Shown piece after piece: positions 49,601-63,192 of a DNA stretch of 64,000 nt. The translations under genes were made by a program, and so were the position numbers. The stretch is from NCBI RefSeq assembly GCF_035594125.1, contig NC_087197.1:9036110-9100109 (forward strand), read 5' to 3'. The notes beneath the pieces are model-generated. The model ran no database searches and was not told where the DNA came from. It saw only the letters and a program-made list of their open reading frames with translations. The stretch's first letter is position 1, and the number at the start of each line of letters is the position of its first letter. Source of the stretch: Scylla paramamosain. Lineage: Eukaryota; Arthropoda; Malacostraca; Decapoda; Portunidae.

Positions 49601-50596
49601 TTATCAAAAAAGTTAAATTTAGCTTTTTTTTCGGACTGTTATGTACCAAACCCCTAAAGTGCATGCAAAGCCACCTATATGGGAAAATTAAACGTCTTTG
49701 CCAGAAAACTGTCTTATGAGTGTTTTTTAGCATGTTAGGAACCAACACGATAAAACCCAAGGAAGTCAATCTATATGAGAATCCAAAACAAAATTACTGA
49801 AAACGTGTCTTTTCGGTGTTTTATGTAGAAAACGCTAAAATGGATGCAAAACAAACAAAATGAAGAAATAGAATAACATTACCAAAATGGTATATTATTT
49901 GTGTTTTTGAAATTGTTACCTACAAAAAACGCGAAAATGGATGGAAACCACTCTATATTGGGAAGCAAAAGGCACCAAAAAGCATGTTAGGCACCAAAAC
50001 GATAAATAATATGAAAGTCACTCTATATGGAAATCTAAAACAAAATTACTGGAAACGTGTGTTTTAAAAGATTTACGTAGAAAAACGCTAAAACAGATGC
50101 AAACCAACTAATATAAATAAATAGAATAACATTATCAAAAAAAGTATATTTTGTGTGTTTTTGAGCTTGTTACATAAAAAAAACGCGAAAATGGATGCAA
50201 AGCACTCTATATAAGGAAAAAAAAGGACATAACGAGAAGCGTATATAATGAGTGTTTTATAGTTTCACCAGAATCACAAGGCAAACAACGCAAAAACTCG
50301 ACTGTATGGAGAAGATTCTAAGATACCAAAATTCTGAAACTCAACAATCTTAATCAAGAAACAGAACAACCTTACTAAATGCGTGTATTTTGAGTGTTTT
50401 TTTTTTACATTCTTAGTTACCAAAACCCCAAATTCCATGCGAAACTAGCTTTATGTGGGAAAAATATGATATTACCAGAAAAGTGTCTTTGAGTGTTTTT
50501 GAGCGTGTTAGGCAATAAAGCACTAAAAACCAGTGCAATCATATTACATGGGAATAAAACCAACTTTTAAGAAGAACTTGCCTTTTGGTGTATTTG

Positions 50597-51078
50597 ACAC
50601 GCATTTAGTAAGGTTGTTCTGTTTCCCAATTAAGAGTGTTATTCACGAGTTTCTGCATTTTGGTATCTAGAAAACTTCTCCATATACACGAGTTTTTGCG
50701 TTTTTTGCCTTGTGGTTTTTTTGAACTATAAAACATTCATTATACACTTTTCTTGCAATGTCCCTTTGTTTCCCAATATAGAGTGCTTTATATCAATTTT
50801 GGCGTTTTATTTTTTTGTAGGTAACAAGCTCAAAAACACTCAAAATATACATTTTTGGTAATGTTTTTCTGCTTCTTGATATGGGTTGGTTTGCATCAGT
50901 TTTAGCGTTTTTCTACGTAAAACACTGAGAAGACAGGTTTTCAGTAATTTTCTTTTGGATTCCCACATAGAGTGAGTTCTTTATTATTTATCGTTTTGGT
51001 GCCTAACATGCTGAAAAACACTCAAAAGACAGATTTCTGGTAAGGTCTTTAATTTCCTCATATGCGAGGCCTTGCATG
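50597..51078 (+). repeat. Mini-inversion in HOR copy 3
   Basis: Matches copy 1 (type A, GTTTCCCAATTAAG); one difference noted at the TTTCTGCATTTTGG motif. Confidence 0.9.
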
Positions 51079-51435
51079 TCTTTTGAGTGTTTTTGAACGT
51101 GTTACGCAATAAAGCACTAAAAGGAAGGTCAATCACATTACATGGGAATAAAACCAAATTTTACCAAGAACTTGCCTTTAAGTGTTTTTGAGCGCCTTAC
51201 ATACCAAAACGCTAAAATGCATGCAAAATACATTTTATAAAGAAACAAAATAATATTACTAAATACATGTATTTTGAGTGTTTTTGATCATGATATCTAT
51301 AAAAACGCTTAAATACATGCAAAGAACTTTATGTTTGGGAAACGAAAGGACATTACGAGAAACGTGTATTATGAGTGTTTTTTTTTTTTCAGTACCTAAA
51401 AGCTAAAACCCACAAATAACACTCTTTATTTAGAT

Positions 51436-51502
51436 AAAAAAAAATAATTAACAAAAAATTTTAAAAATTGGATTTTTTATTTATTTATTTATTTATTTTT
51501 TT
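51436..51502 (-). repeat. A/T linker with TTTA microsatellite, HOR copy 3
   Basis: Same locus, 67 bp, the same length as copy 1. Confidence 0.85.
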
Positions 51503-52005
51503 GTTATTTATCCTTATAGGTACCGAGATGCCAAAATTCTGACAAATTTCAGGGAATTTATGTGGAAAAAAGAACATTACCAAAAGAGTTATTTATAGCT
51601 TTTTTTTCGGATTGTTATGTACCAAACCCTAAAGTGCATCCAAAGCCACCTATATAGGGAAGTTAAACGACTTTACCAGAAACCTGTCTTTTCAGTGTTT
51701 TTCAGCATGTTAGGCACTAAAACGATAAATAATATGGAAGTCAGTCAATATGTGAATCCAAAAGAAAATTACTGAAAACGTGTCTTTTCAGTGTTTTACG
51801 TAGAAAAACGCTAAAGCGGATGCAAACCAACCTTTATGAAGAAATAGAATAACATTACCAAAAAGATATATTTTGAGTATTTTTGAGCTTGTTACCTACA
51901 AAATAATGCAAAAATGGATATAAAGCACTATATATTAGGAAACAAAAGGACATTACGAGAAACGTGTATAATGAGTGTTTTATAGTTTTAAAAGAACCAA
52001 AAAAA

Positions 52006-52515
52006 AAGAACGCCAAAATGCACACAAATTAACCAAACAAATGGGATTTTTCCTCATGTTAGGTACAACAATCTATACAGAATATAAAAAAACAGAACAA
52101 CATTACCAAAAACGTATATTATAAGTGTTTTTGAGCTTCTTTGGTAATAAAATACTGAATCACGTTATTAGCACATTCATATAGGCGTTTTCGTTTCTAA
52201 AAAGCTGGAAAACGCTTAAATCATACGTTTTTGGTAATGTCTCCCGATAAAGGCTATTGTGCACGCGTTTTAGCATTTTGGAACGTAAGAAGCTCAAAAA
52301 CACTCAAAAGACACCATTTTGATAATGTTGTTTTGATTTTCATATAGAGTGTCTTCCATGCTCTTTAGAGTTTTGGTGCTAACGTTGAAAAGCCCCGAAA
52401 TAACATTTTTTCTGGGAATGTCGTCTCTTTACCTTATAAAGGGTGAAATGGATGATTTTTTGCGTATTGGTACGAAATAAGCTGAAAAACATTCAAAATA
52501 CACGTTTTTGGCAAA
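52006..52515. repeat. HOR-specific divergent segment, copy 3
   Basis: Matches copy 1 at offset 11,745; no differences noted by eye. Confidence 0.8.
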
Positions 52516-55500
52516 TGTGTATTATGAGTTTTTTTTTTTATAGTTCAAAAGAACCAAAAGGCAAAAAAACACAAAAACTCGTGTATATGGAGAAGGTTCC
52601 TAGATACCAAAATGCTGAAACTCATGAATAACACTCTTAACTGAGAAACAGAACAACCTTACTAAATGCGTGTATTTTGAGTGCTTTTCACATTCTCAGT
52701 TACCAAAACCCCAAATTGCATGCGAAATAACCTTTATGTGAGAAAAAAATGTCATTACCAGAAAAGGGTCTTTTAAGTGTTTTTCGGTGTGATAGGCAAT
52801 TTTGGTATCCAAAATGCAAAGTACTAAAAAGCAGGGCAAACATATTACATTGGAATAACACTAATTTATACCAAAAACTTGCCTTTAAGTGTTTTTGAGC
52901 TGCTTAAATACCAAACCGCTAAAACGCATGCAAAACAAACTTTATGGAGAAACAGAATAACATTACCAAAAACATGTATTTTGAGTGTTTTTGATCATGT
53001 TATCTATAAAAACGCTTAAACACATGGAAAGAACATTATGTTTGGGAAACAAAAGGACATTACGAGAAACGTGTATTATGAGTGTTTTTTAAGTTGCTTA
53101 AGTACCAAAAAGCTAAAACCCACAAATAACACTTTATTTAGAAAATAAAAAACAAAAAAAAAATTTAAAAAATAGGAATTTTTTTTTTGTTATTCATATT
53201 CATAGGTACCGATATGCCAAAATTCTGGGAAAATTCAGGGCAATCATATTATAATAAAAAAATATTATCAAAAAAGTTAATTTCAGCTTTTTTTTCGGAT
53301 TGTTATGTACCAAACCCTAAAGTGCATGCAAAGCCTCCTATATGAGGAAATTAAACGACTTTACCAGAAATCTGTGTTTTGAGTGTTTTTTAGCATGTTA
53401 GGCACCAAAATGATAAATAATATGGAACTCACTCTATATGGGAGTCCAAAACAAAGTTACTGAAAACGTGTCTTCTCAGTGTTTTACGTAGAAAATCGCT
53501 AAAACGGATGCAAAGCAACCAATATCAAGAATAAGAAAAATGTTACTAAAAAGATATATTTTGAGTGTTTTTCAGCTTGTTACCTACAAAAAAAAAACGC
53601 GAAAATTGATGTAAAGCACCCTATATTGGGAAACAAAAGGACATTGCAAGAAAAGTGTATCATGAGTGTTTTATAGTTCAAAAGAACCACAAGGGAAAAA
53701 ACGCAAAATCTCGTGTATATGGAGAGGTTTCCTAGATACAAAAATGCTAAAACTCATGTATAACACTCCTAATTGAGAAACAGAAAAACCTTAATAAATG
53801 CGTGTATTTTGAGTGCTTTTCACATTCTTAGTTACCAAAACCCCAAATTGCATGCAAAAATAGACTTGTGGGATAAAAAAAAATGACTTTGCCAGAAAAG
53901 TGTCTTTTGAGTGTTTTTGAGCGTGATAGGCAATAAAGCACTAAAAAAGAGGGATATCACATTACATTGGAGGAAAACGAACTTTTACCAAGAACTTGCC
54001 TTTAAGTGTTTTTGAGCTCCTTATATACCAAAACATTAAAAACGCATTGAAAACACTCTTTATGGTGAAACAGAATAACTTTACCAAAAACATGTATTTT
54101 GAGTGTTTTTGATCATGTTGCCAATAAAAACGCTAAAATACATGCAAAGAACACTATTTTTGGGAAACGAAAGGAGATTACGAGAAACGTGTATTATGAG
54201 TGTTTTTAAGTTCATTAATTACCAAAAAGCTAAAAGCCACTAATAACACTCTTTATTGAGAAACAATAAATAAATAAAAAAAAATACAATATTTTTTTTC
54301 TTTCTTATTCATCTTCACAGGTACCGAGATGCCAAAATTCGGGCAAAATTTAGGAAATTATGTGAAATAAAAACATTATCCAAAAAGTTAAATTTAGCTT
54401 TTATCGGACTGCTATGTACCAAACCCGTAAAGTGCATGCAAAGCCACATATATGGGGAAATTAAATGTCTTTGCCAGAAAACGGTCTTATGAGTGTTTTT
54501 CAGCATGTTAGGAACCAACACGATAAATAACATGGAAGTCAATCTATATGGGAATCCAAAACAAAATTACTAAAAACGTGTCTTATCGGTGTTTTACGTA
54601 GAAAAACGCTAAAACGGATGCAAACCAACCAATATGAAGAAATGAAATAACATTACCAAAAAGGTATATTTTGAGCATTTTTGAAATTGTTACCTACAAA
54701 AAACACGAAAATGGATGGAAAGCACTCTATATTGGGAAGCAAAAGGACATTACGAGGAACGTGTATAATGAGTGTTTTATAGTTTCACAAGAACTACAAG
54801 GCAAAAAACGCAAAAACTTGTGTATATAGAGAAGTTTCTTACATTCCAAAATGCTGAAACGCTGGAACAACACTCTTAATTGAGAAACAAAACCATCTTA
54901 CTTAATGCGTGTATTTTGAGTGCTTTTCACATCCTTAGTTACCAAAACCCTAAATTACATGCGAAACCAGCTTTATGTGGGAAAAAAATGACATTACCAG
55001 AAAAATGACTTTTGAGTGTTTTTGTGCGTGTTAGGCAATAAAGCACTAAAAAGCAGGGCAATCACATTACACTGGAATAAAACCAATTTTTAACAAGAAC
55101 TTGCCTTTAAGTGTATTTGAGCTCGTTATATACCAAAACGCTAAAATGCATGCAAAATACACTTTATGGTGAAACAGAATAACATTACGAAAAACATGTA
55201 TTTTGAGTGTTTTTGATCATGTTACCAATAAAAACGCTTAAATACATGCAAAGAACCCCATTTTGGGGAAATGAAAGTACATGACGAGAAACGTGTATTA
55301 TGAGTGCTTTTAAATTCATTAAGTACGAAAAAGCTAAAAGCCACAAATTACACTCTTTATTGAGAAAAAAAAAAACAATATTTTTTTTTCATTCTTATTC
55401 AACTTCACAGGTAACGAGGTGCCAAAATTCGGGAAATTTTCAGGAAATTATATGAAATAAGGACATTATCAAAAAAGTTAAATTTAGCTTTTTTTTCGGA

Positions 55501-56466
55501 CTGTTATGTACCAAACCCCTAAAGTGCATGCAAAGCCACCTATATGGGGAAATTAAACGTCTTTGCCAGAAAACTGTCTTATGAGTGTTTTTCAGCATGT
55601 TAGGAACCAACACGATAAAACCCAAGGAAGTCAATCTATATGAGAATCCAAAACAAAATTACTGAAAACGTGTCTTTTCGGTGTTTTATGTAGAAAACGC
55701 TAAAATGGATGCAAAACAACCAAAATGAAGAAATAGAATAACATTACCAAAATGGTATATTATTTGTGTTTTTGAAATTGTTACCTACAAAAAACGCGAA
55801 AATGGATGGAAACCACTCTATATTGGGAAGCAAAAGGCACCAAAAAGCATGTTAGGCACCAAAACGATAAATAGTATGAAAGTCACTCTATATGGAAATC
55901 TAAAACAAAATTACTGGAAACGTGTGTTTTAAAAGATTTACGTAGAAAAACGCTAAAACAGATGCAAACCAACTAATATAAATAAATAGAATAACATTAT
56001 CAAAAAAAGTATATTTTGTGTGTTTTTGAGCTTGTTACATAAAAAAAAACGCGAAAATGGATGCAAAGCACTCTATATAAGGAAAAAAAAAGACATAACG
56101 AGAAGCGTATATAATGAGTGTTTTATAGTTTCACCAGAATCACAAGGCAAACAACGCAAAAACTCGACTGTATGGAGAAGATTCTAAGATACCAAAATTC
56201 TGAAACTCATGAATAACAGTCTTAATCAAGAAACAGAACAACCTTACTAAATGCGTGTATTTTGAGTGTTTTTTTTACATTCTTAGTTACCAAAACCCCA
56301 AATTCCATGCGAAACTAGCTTTATGTGGGAAAAATATGATATTACCAGAAAAGTGTCTTTGAGTGTTATTGAGCGTGTTAGGCAATAAAGCACTAAAATG
56401 CAGTGCAATCATATTACATGGGAATAAAACCAACTTTTAAGAAGAACTTGCCTTTTGGTGTATTTG

Positions 56467-56948
56467 ACACGCATTTAGTAAGGTTGTTCTGTTTCTCAAT
56501 TAAGAGTGTTTTTCACGAGTTTCTGCATTTTGGTATCTAGAAAACTTCTCCATATACACGAGTTTTTGCGTTCTTTGCCTTGTGGTTTTTTTAAACTATA
56601 AAACATTCATTATACACTTTTCTTGCAATGTCCCTTTGTTTCCCAATATAGAGTGCTTTGTATCAATTTTTGCGTTTTATTTTTTTGTAGGTAACAAGCT
56701 CAAAAACACTCAAAATATACATTTTTGGTAATGTTTTTCTACTTCTTGATATGGGTTGGTTTGCATCAGTTTTAGCGTTTTTCTACGTTAAACACTGAGA
56801 AGATAGGTTTTCAGTAATTTTCTTTTGGATTCCCACATAGAGTGAGTTCTTTATTATTTATCGTTTTGGTGCCTAACATGCTGAAAAACACTCAAAAGAC
56901 AGATTTCTGGTAAGGTCTTTAATTTCCTCATATGCGAGGCCTTGCATG
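56467..56948 (+). repeat. Mini-inversion in HOR copy 4
   Basis: Matches copy 2 (type B), including GCGTTCTTTGCC and GAGAAGATAGG; no differences noted by eye. Confidence 0.9.
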
Positions 56949-57309
56949 TCTTTTGAGTGTTTTTGAACGTGTTACGCAATAAAGCACTAAAAGGAAGGTC
57001 AATCACATTACATGGGAATAAAACCAAATTTTACCAAGAACTTGCCTTTAAGTGTTTTTGAGCGCCTTACATACCAAAACGCTAAAATGCATGCAAAATA
57101 CATTTTATAAAGAAACAGAATAATATTACCAAAAACATGTATTTTGAGTGTTTTTGATCATGATATCTATAAAAACGCTTAAATACATGTAAAGAACTTT
57201 ATGTTTGGGAAACGAAAGGACATTACGAGAAACGTGTATTATGAGTGTTTTTTAAATTTTTTTCAGTACCTAAAAGCTAAAACCCACAAATAACACTCTT
57301 TTTTTAGAT

Positions 57310-57384
57310 AAAAAAAAATAATTAACAAAAAATTTTAAAAATTGGATTTTTTATTTATTTATTTATTTTTTTTTTTTTTTTTTT
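57310..57384 (-). repeat. A/T linker with TTTA microsatellite, HOR copy 4
   Basis: Same locus, 75 bp, with a run of 19 T and fewer TTTA repeats than its close relative in copy 2. Confidence 0.85.
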
Positions 57385-57888
57385 GTTATTTATCCTTATA
57401 GGTACCGAGATGCCAAAATTCTGACAAATTTCAGGGAATTTATGTGGAAAAAAGAACATTACCAAAAGAGTTATTTATAGCTTTTTTTTCGGATCGTTAT
57501 GTACCAAACCCTAAAGTGCATCCAAAGCCACCTATATAGGGAAGTTAAACGACTTTACCAGAAACCTGTCTTTTCAGTGTTTTTTAGCATGTTAGGCACT
57601 AAAACGATAAATAATATGGAAGTCAGTCAATATGTGAATCCAAAAGAAAATTACTGAAAACGTGTCTTTTCAGTGTTTTACGTAGAAAAATGATAAAGCG
57701 GATGCAAACCAACCTTTATGAAGAAATAGAATAACATTACCAAAAAGATATATTTTGAGTATTTTTGAGCTTGTTACCTACAAAAAAATGCAAAAATGGA
57801 TATAAAGCACTCTATATTAGGAAACAAAAAGACATTACGAGAAACGTGTATAATGAGTGTTTTATAGTTTTAAAAGAACCAAAAAAAA

Positions 57889-58398
57889 AAGAACGCCAAA
57901 ATGCACACAAATTAACCAAACAAATGGGATTTTTCCTCATGTTAGGTACAACAATCTATACAGAATATAAAAAAACAGAACAACATTACCAAAAACGTAT
58001 ATTATAAGTGTTTTTGAGCTTCTTTGGTAATAAAATACTGAATCACGTGATTAGCACATTCATATAGGCGTTTTGGTTTCTAAAAAGCTGGAAAACGCCT
58101 AAATCATACGTTTTTGGTAATGTCTCCCGATAAAGGCTATTGTGCACGCGTTTTAGCATTTTGGAACGTAAGAAGCTCAAAAACACTCAAAAGACACCAT
58201 TTTGATAATGTTGTTTTGATTTTTATATAGAGTGTCTTCCATGCTCTTTAGAGTTTTGGTGCTAACGTTGAAAAGCCCCGAAATAACATTTTTTCTGGGA
58301 ATGTCGTCTCTTTACCTTATAAAGGGTAAAATGGATGATTTTTTGCGTATTGGTACGAAATAAGCTGAAAAACATTCAAAATACACTTTTTTTGCAAA
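57889..58398. repeat. HOR-specific divergent segment, copy 4
   Basis: Matches copy 2 at offset 11,748; no differences noted by eye. Confidence 0.8.
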
Positions 58399-61300
58399 TG
58401 TGTATTATGAGTTTTTTTTTTTTATAGTTCAAAAGAACCAAAAGGCAAAAAAACACAAAAACTCGTGTATATGGAGAAGGTTCCTAGATACCAAAATGCT
58501 GAAACTCATGAATAACACTCTTAACTGAGAAACAAAACAACCTTACTAAATGCGTGTATTTTGAGTGCTTTTCACATTCTCAGTTACCAAAACCCCAAAT
58601 TGCATGCGAAATAACCTTTATGTGAGAAAAAAATGTCATTACCAGAAAAGGGTCTTTTAAGTGTTTTTCGGCGTGATAGGGAATTTTGGTATCCAAAATG
58701 CAAAGTACTAAAAAGCAGGGCAAACATATTACATTGGAATAACACTAATTTATACCAAAAACTTGCCTTTAAGTGTTTTTGAGCTGCTTAAATACCAAAC
58801 CGCTAAAACGCATGTAAAACAAACTTTATGGAGAAACAGAATAACATTACCAAAATTATGTATTTTGAGTGTTTTTGATCATGTTATCTATAAAAACGCT
58901 TAAATACATGGAAAGAACATTATGTTTGGGAAACAAAAGGACATTACGAGAAACGTGTATTATGAGTGTTTTTTAAGTTCCTTAAGTACCAAAAAGCTAA
59001 AACCCACAAATAACACTCTTTATTTAGAAAATAAAAAACAAAAAAAAATTTAAAAAAATAGGAATTTTTTTTTTGTTATTTATATTCATAGGTACCGTTA
59101 TGCCAAAATTCTGGGAAAATTCAGGGCAACCATATAATAAAAAAATATTATCAAAAAAGTTAATTTCAGCTTTTTTTTCGGATTCTTATGTACCAAACCC
59201 TAAAGTGCATGCAAAGCCTCCTATATGAGGAAATTAAACGACTTTACCAGAAATCTGTGTTTTGAGTGTTTTTTAGCATGTTAGGCACCAAAATGATAAA
59301 TAATATGGAACTCACTCTATATGGGAGTCCAAAACAAAGTTACTGAAAACGTGTCTTCTCAGTGTTTTACGTAGAAAATCGCTAAAACCGATGCAAAGCA
59401 ACCAATATCAAGAATAAGAAAAATGTTACTGAAAAGATATATTTTGAGTGTTTTTCAGCTTGTTACCTACAAAAAAAAAAAACGTGAAAATTGATGTAAA
59501 GCACCCTATGATGGGAAACAAAAGGACATTGCAAGAAAAGTGTATCATGAGTGTTTTATAGTTCAAAAGAACCACAAGGGAAAAAACGCAAAATCTCGTG
59601 TATATGGAGAGGTTTCCTAGATACAAAAATGCTAAAACTCATGTATAACACTCCTAATTGAGAAAAAGAAAAACCTTAATAAATGCGTGTATTTTGAGTG
59701 CTTTTCACATTCTTAGTTACCAAAACCCCAAATTCCATGCAAAAATAGACTTGTGGGATAAAAAAAATGACTTTGCCAGAAAAGTGTCTTTTGAGTGTTT
59801 TTGAGCGTGATAGGCAATAAAGCACTAAAAAAGAGGGATATCACATTACATTGGAGGAAAACGAATTTTTACCAAGAACTTGCATTTAAGTGTTTCTGAG
59901 CTCCTTATATACCAAAACACTAAAACGCATTGAAAACACTCTTTATGGTGAAACAGAATAACTTTACCAAAAACATATATTTTGAGTGTTTTTGATCATG
60001 TTGCCAATAAAAACGCTAAAATACATGCAAAGAACACTATTTTTGGGAAACGAAAGGAGATTACGAGAAACGTGTATTATGAGTGTTTTTAAGTTCATTA
60101 ATTACCAAAAAGCTAAAAGCCACTAATAACACTCTTTATTGAGAAACAATAAATAAATAAAAAAAAATACAATATTTTTTTTCTTTCTTATTCATCTTCA
60201 CAGGTACCGAGATGCCAAAACTCGGGCAAAATTCAGGAAATTATGTGAAATAAAAACATTATCCAAAAAGTTAAATTTAGCTTTTATCGGACTGCTATGT
60301 ACCAAACCCGTAAAGTGCATGCAAAGCCACATATATGAGGAAATTAAATGTCTTTGCCAGAAAACGGTCTTTTGAGTGTTTTTCAGCATGTTAGGAACCA
60401 ACACGATAAATAATATGGAAGTCAATCTATATGGGAATCCAAAACAAAATTGCTAAAAACGTGTCTTATCGGTGTTTAACGTAGAAAAACGCTAAAACGG
60501 ATGCAAACCAACAAATATGAAGAAATGAAATAACATTACCAAAAAGGTATATTTTGAGCATTTTTGAAATTGTTACCTACAAAAAACACGAAAATGGATG
60601 GAAAGCACTCTATATTGGGAAGCAAAAGGACATTACGAGGAACGTGTATAATGAGTGTTTTATAGTTTCACAAGAACTACAAGGCAAAAAACGCAAAAAC
60701 TTGTGTATATAGAGAAGTTTCTTACATTCCAAAATGCTGAAACTCTGGAACAACACTCTTAATTGAGAAACAAAACCATCTTACTTAATGCGTGTATTTT
60801 GAGTGCTTTTCACATCCTTAGTTACCCAAACCCTAAATTACATGCGAAACCAGCTTTATGTGGGAAAAAAATGACATTACCAGAAAAATGTCTTTTGAGT
60901 GTTTTTGAGCGTGTTAGGCAAAAAAGCACTAAAAGGCAGGGCAATCACATTACACTGGAATAAAACCAATTTTTAACAAGAACTTGCCTTTAAGTGTATT
61001 TGAGCTCGTTATATACCAAAACGCTAAAATGCATGCAAAATACACTTTATGGTGAAACAGAATAACATTACGAAAAACATGTATTTTGAGTGTTTTTGAT
61101 CATGTTACCAATAAAAACGCTTAAATACATGCAAAGAACCCCATTTTGGGGAAATGAAAGTACATGACGAGAAACGTGTATTATGAGTGCTTTTAAATTC
61201 ATTAAGTACGAAAAAGCTAAAAGCCACAAATTACACTCTTTATTGAGAAAAAAAAATACAATATTTTTTTTTCATTCTTATTCATCTTCACAGATAACGA

Positions 61301-62350
61301 GGTGCCAAAATTCGGGAAATTTTCAGGAAATTATATGAAATAAGGACATTATCAAAAAAGTTAAATTTAGCTTTTTTTTCGGACTGTTATGTACCAAACC
61401 CCTAAAGTGCATGCAAAGCCACCTATATGGGAAAATTAAACGTCTTTGCCAGAAAACTGTCTTATGAGTGTTTTTTAGCATGTTAGGAACCAACACGATA
61501 AAACCCAAGGAAGTCAATCTATATGAGAATCCAAAACAAAATTACTGAAAACGTGTCTTTTCGGTGTTTTATGTAGAAAACGCTAAAATGGATGCAAAAC
61601 AAACAAAATGAAGAAATAGAATAACATTACCAAAATGGTATATTATTTGTGTTTTTGAAATTGTTACCTACAAAAAACGCGAAAATGGATGGAAAGCACT
61701 CTATATTGGGAAGCAAAAGGCACCAAAAAGCATGTTAGGCACCAAAACGATAAATAATATGAAAGTCACTCTATATGGAAATCTAAAACAAAATTACTGG
61801 AAACGTGTGTTTTAAAAGATTTACGTAGAAAAACGCTAAAACAGATGCAAACCAACTAATATAAATAAATAGAATAACATTATCAAAAAAAGTATATTTT
61901 GTGTGTTTTTGAGCTTGTTACATAAAAAAAACGCGAAAATGGATGCAAAGCACTCTATATAAGGAAAAAAAAGGACATAACGAGAAGCGTATATAATGAG
62001 TGTTTTATAGTTTCACCAGAATCACAAGGCAAACAACGCAAAAACTCGACTGTATGGAGAAGATTCTAAGATACCAAAATTCTGAAACTCATGAATAACA
62101 GTCTTAATCAAGAAACAGAACAACCTTACTAAATGCGTGTATTTTGAGTGTTTTTTTTTTACATTCTTAGTTACCAAAACCCCAAATTCCATGCGAAACT
62201 AGCTTTATGTGGGAAAAATATGATATTACCAGAAAAGTGTCTTTGAGTGTTTTTGAGCGTGTTAGGCAATAAAGCACAAAAAAGCAGTGCAATCATATTA
62301 CATGGGAATAAAACCAACTTTTAAGAAGAACTTGCCTTTTGGTGTATTTA

Positions 62351-62832
62351 ACACGCATTTAGTAAGGTTGTTCTGTTTCTCAATTAAGAGTGTTTTTCAC
62401 GAGTTTCTGCATTTTGGTATCTAGAAAACTTCTCCATATACACGAGTTTTTGCGTTTTTTGCCTTGTGGTTTTTTTGAACTATAAAACATTCATTATACA
62501 CTTTTCTTGCAATGTCCCTTTGTTTCCCAATATAGAGTGCTTTGTATCAATTTTTGCGTTTTATTTTTTTGTAGGTAACAAGCTCAAAAACACTCAAAAT
62601 ATACATTTTTGGTAATGTTTTTCTGCTTCTTGATATGGGTTGGTTTGCATCAGTTTTAGCGTTTTTCTACGTAAAACACTGAGAAGACAGGTTTTCAGTA
62701 ATTTTCTTTTGGATTCCCACATAGAGTGAGTTCTTTATTATTTATCGTTTTGGTGCCTAACATGCTGAAAAAAACTCAAAAGACAGATTTCTGGTAAGGT
62801 CTTTAATTTCCTCATATGCGAGGCCTTGCATG
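62351..62832 (+). repeat. Mini-inversion in HOR copy 5
   Basis: Same boundaries, but the left breakpoint reads GTATTTA/ACACGC, with A in place of G. The inside mixes type-A (GAAGACAGG, CTGCTTC) and type-B (GTTTCTCAATT) variants. Confidence 0.9.
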
Positions 62833-63192
62833 TCTTTTGAGTGTTTTTGAACGTGTTACGCAATAAAGCACTAAAAGGAAGGTCAATCACATTACATGGG
62901 AATAAAACCAAATTTTACCAAGAACTTGCCTTTAAGTGTTTTTGAGCGCCTTACATACCAAAACGCTAAAATGCATGCAAAATGCATTTTATAAAGAAAC
63001 AGAATAATATTACCAAATACATGTATTTTGAGTGTTTTTGATCATGATATCTATAAAAACGCTTAATACATGCAAAGAACTTTATGTTTGGGAAACGAAA
63101 GGACATTACGAGAAACGTGTATTATGAGTGTTTTTTTAATTTTTTTCAGTACCTAAAAGCTAAAACCCACAAATAACACTCTTTATTTAGAT

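Larger units (their letters stand above)
47243..53106 (-). repeat. HOR copy 3 (5,864 bp)
   Basis: The first 2.9 kb matches copy 5, including GGTACCGTTATGCC at 47,343, CCCTATGATGG at 47,755 and ACTTGCATTTAAG at 48,130. The rest matches copy 1 at offset 11,745. The change of partner falls at about 50.15-50.34 kb, which is the seam of the 11.7-kb tandem duplication. Confidence 0.9.
53107..58990 (-). repeat. HOR copy 4 (5,884 bp)
   Basis: Near-identical to copy 2. The most visible difference is the T run in the A/T linker at 57,310-57,384. It carries the same type-B variants as copy 2, for example CTCATGAATAACAG near 56,205 and CACGTGATTAG near 58,044. Confidence 0.9.
38400..61900 (-). repeat. 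Tandem duplication of an ~11.75-kb two-HOR segment
   Basis: Bases about 38.4-50.15 kb recur at about 50.15-61.9 kb with an offset of 11,745-11,748 bp and only scattered differences. Neighbouring HOR copies 5.87 kb apart differ far more often. The left limit lies between about 38,395 (last private change of copy 1) and 38,590. The right limit is placed where copy 5 stops following copy 3 (61,900-62,085). Confidence 0.8.

Noticed and set aside
36704..61517. Families of nearly identical 64-75-codon frames repeated every ~5.87 kb
   Set aside because: Their near-identity follows from the young age of the HOR copies. In older blocks the same phase has frameshifts and stops. No initiation context or domain supports a peptide.
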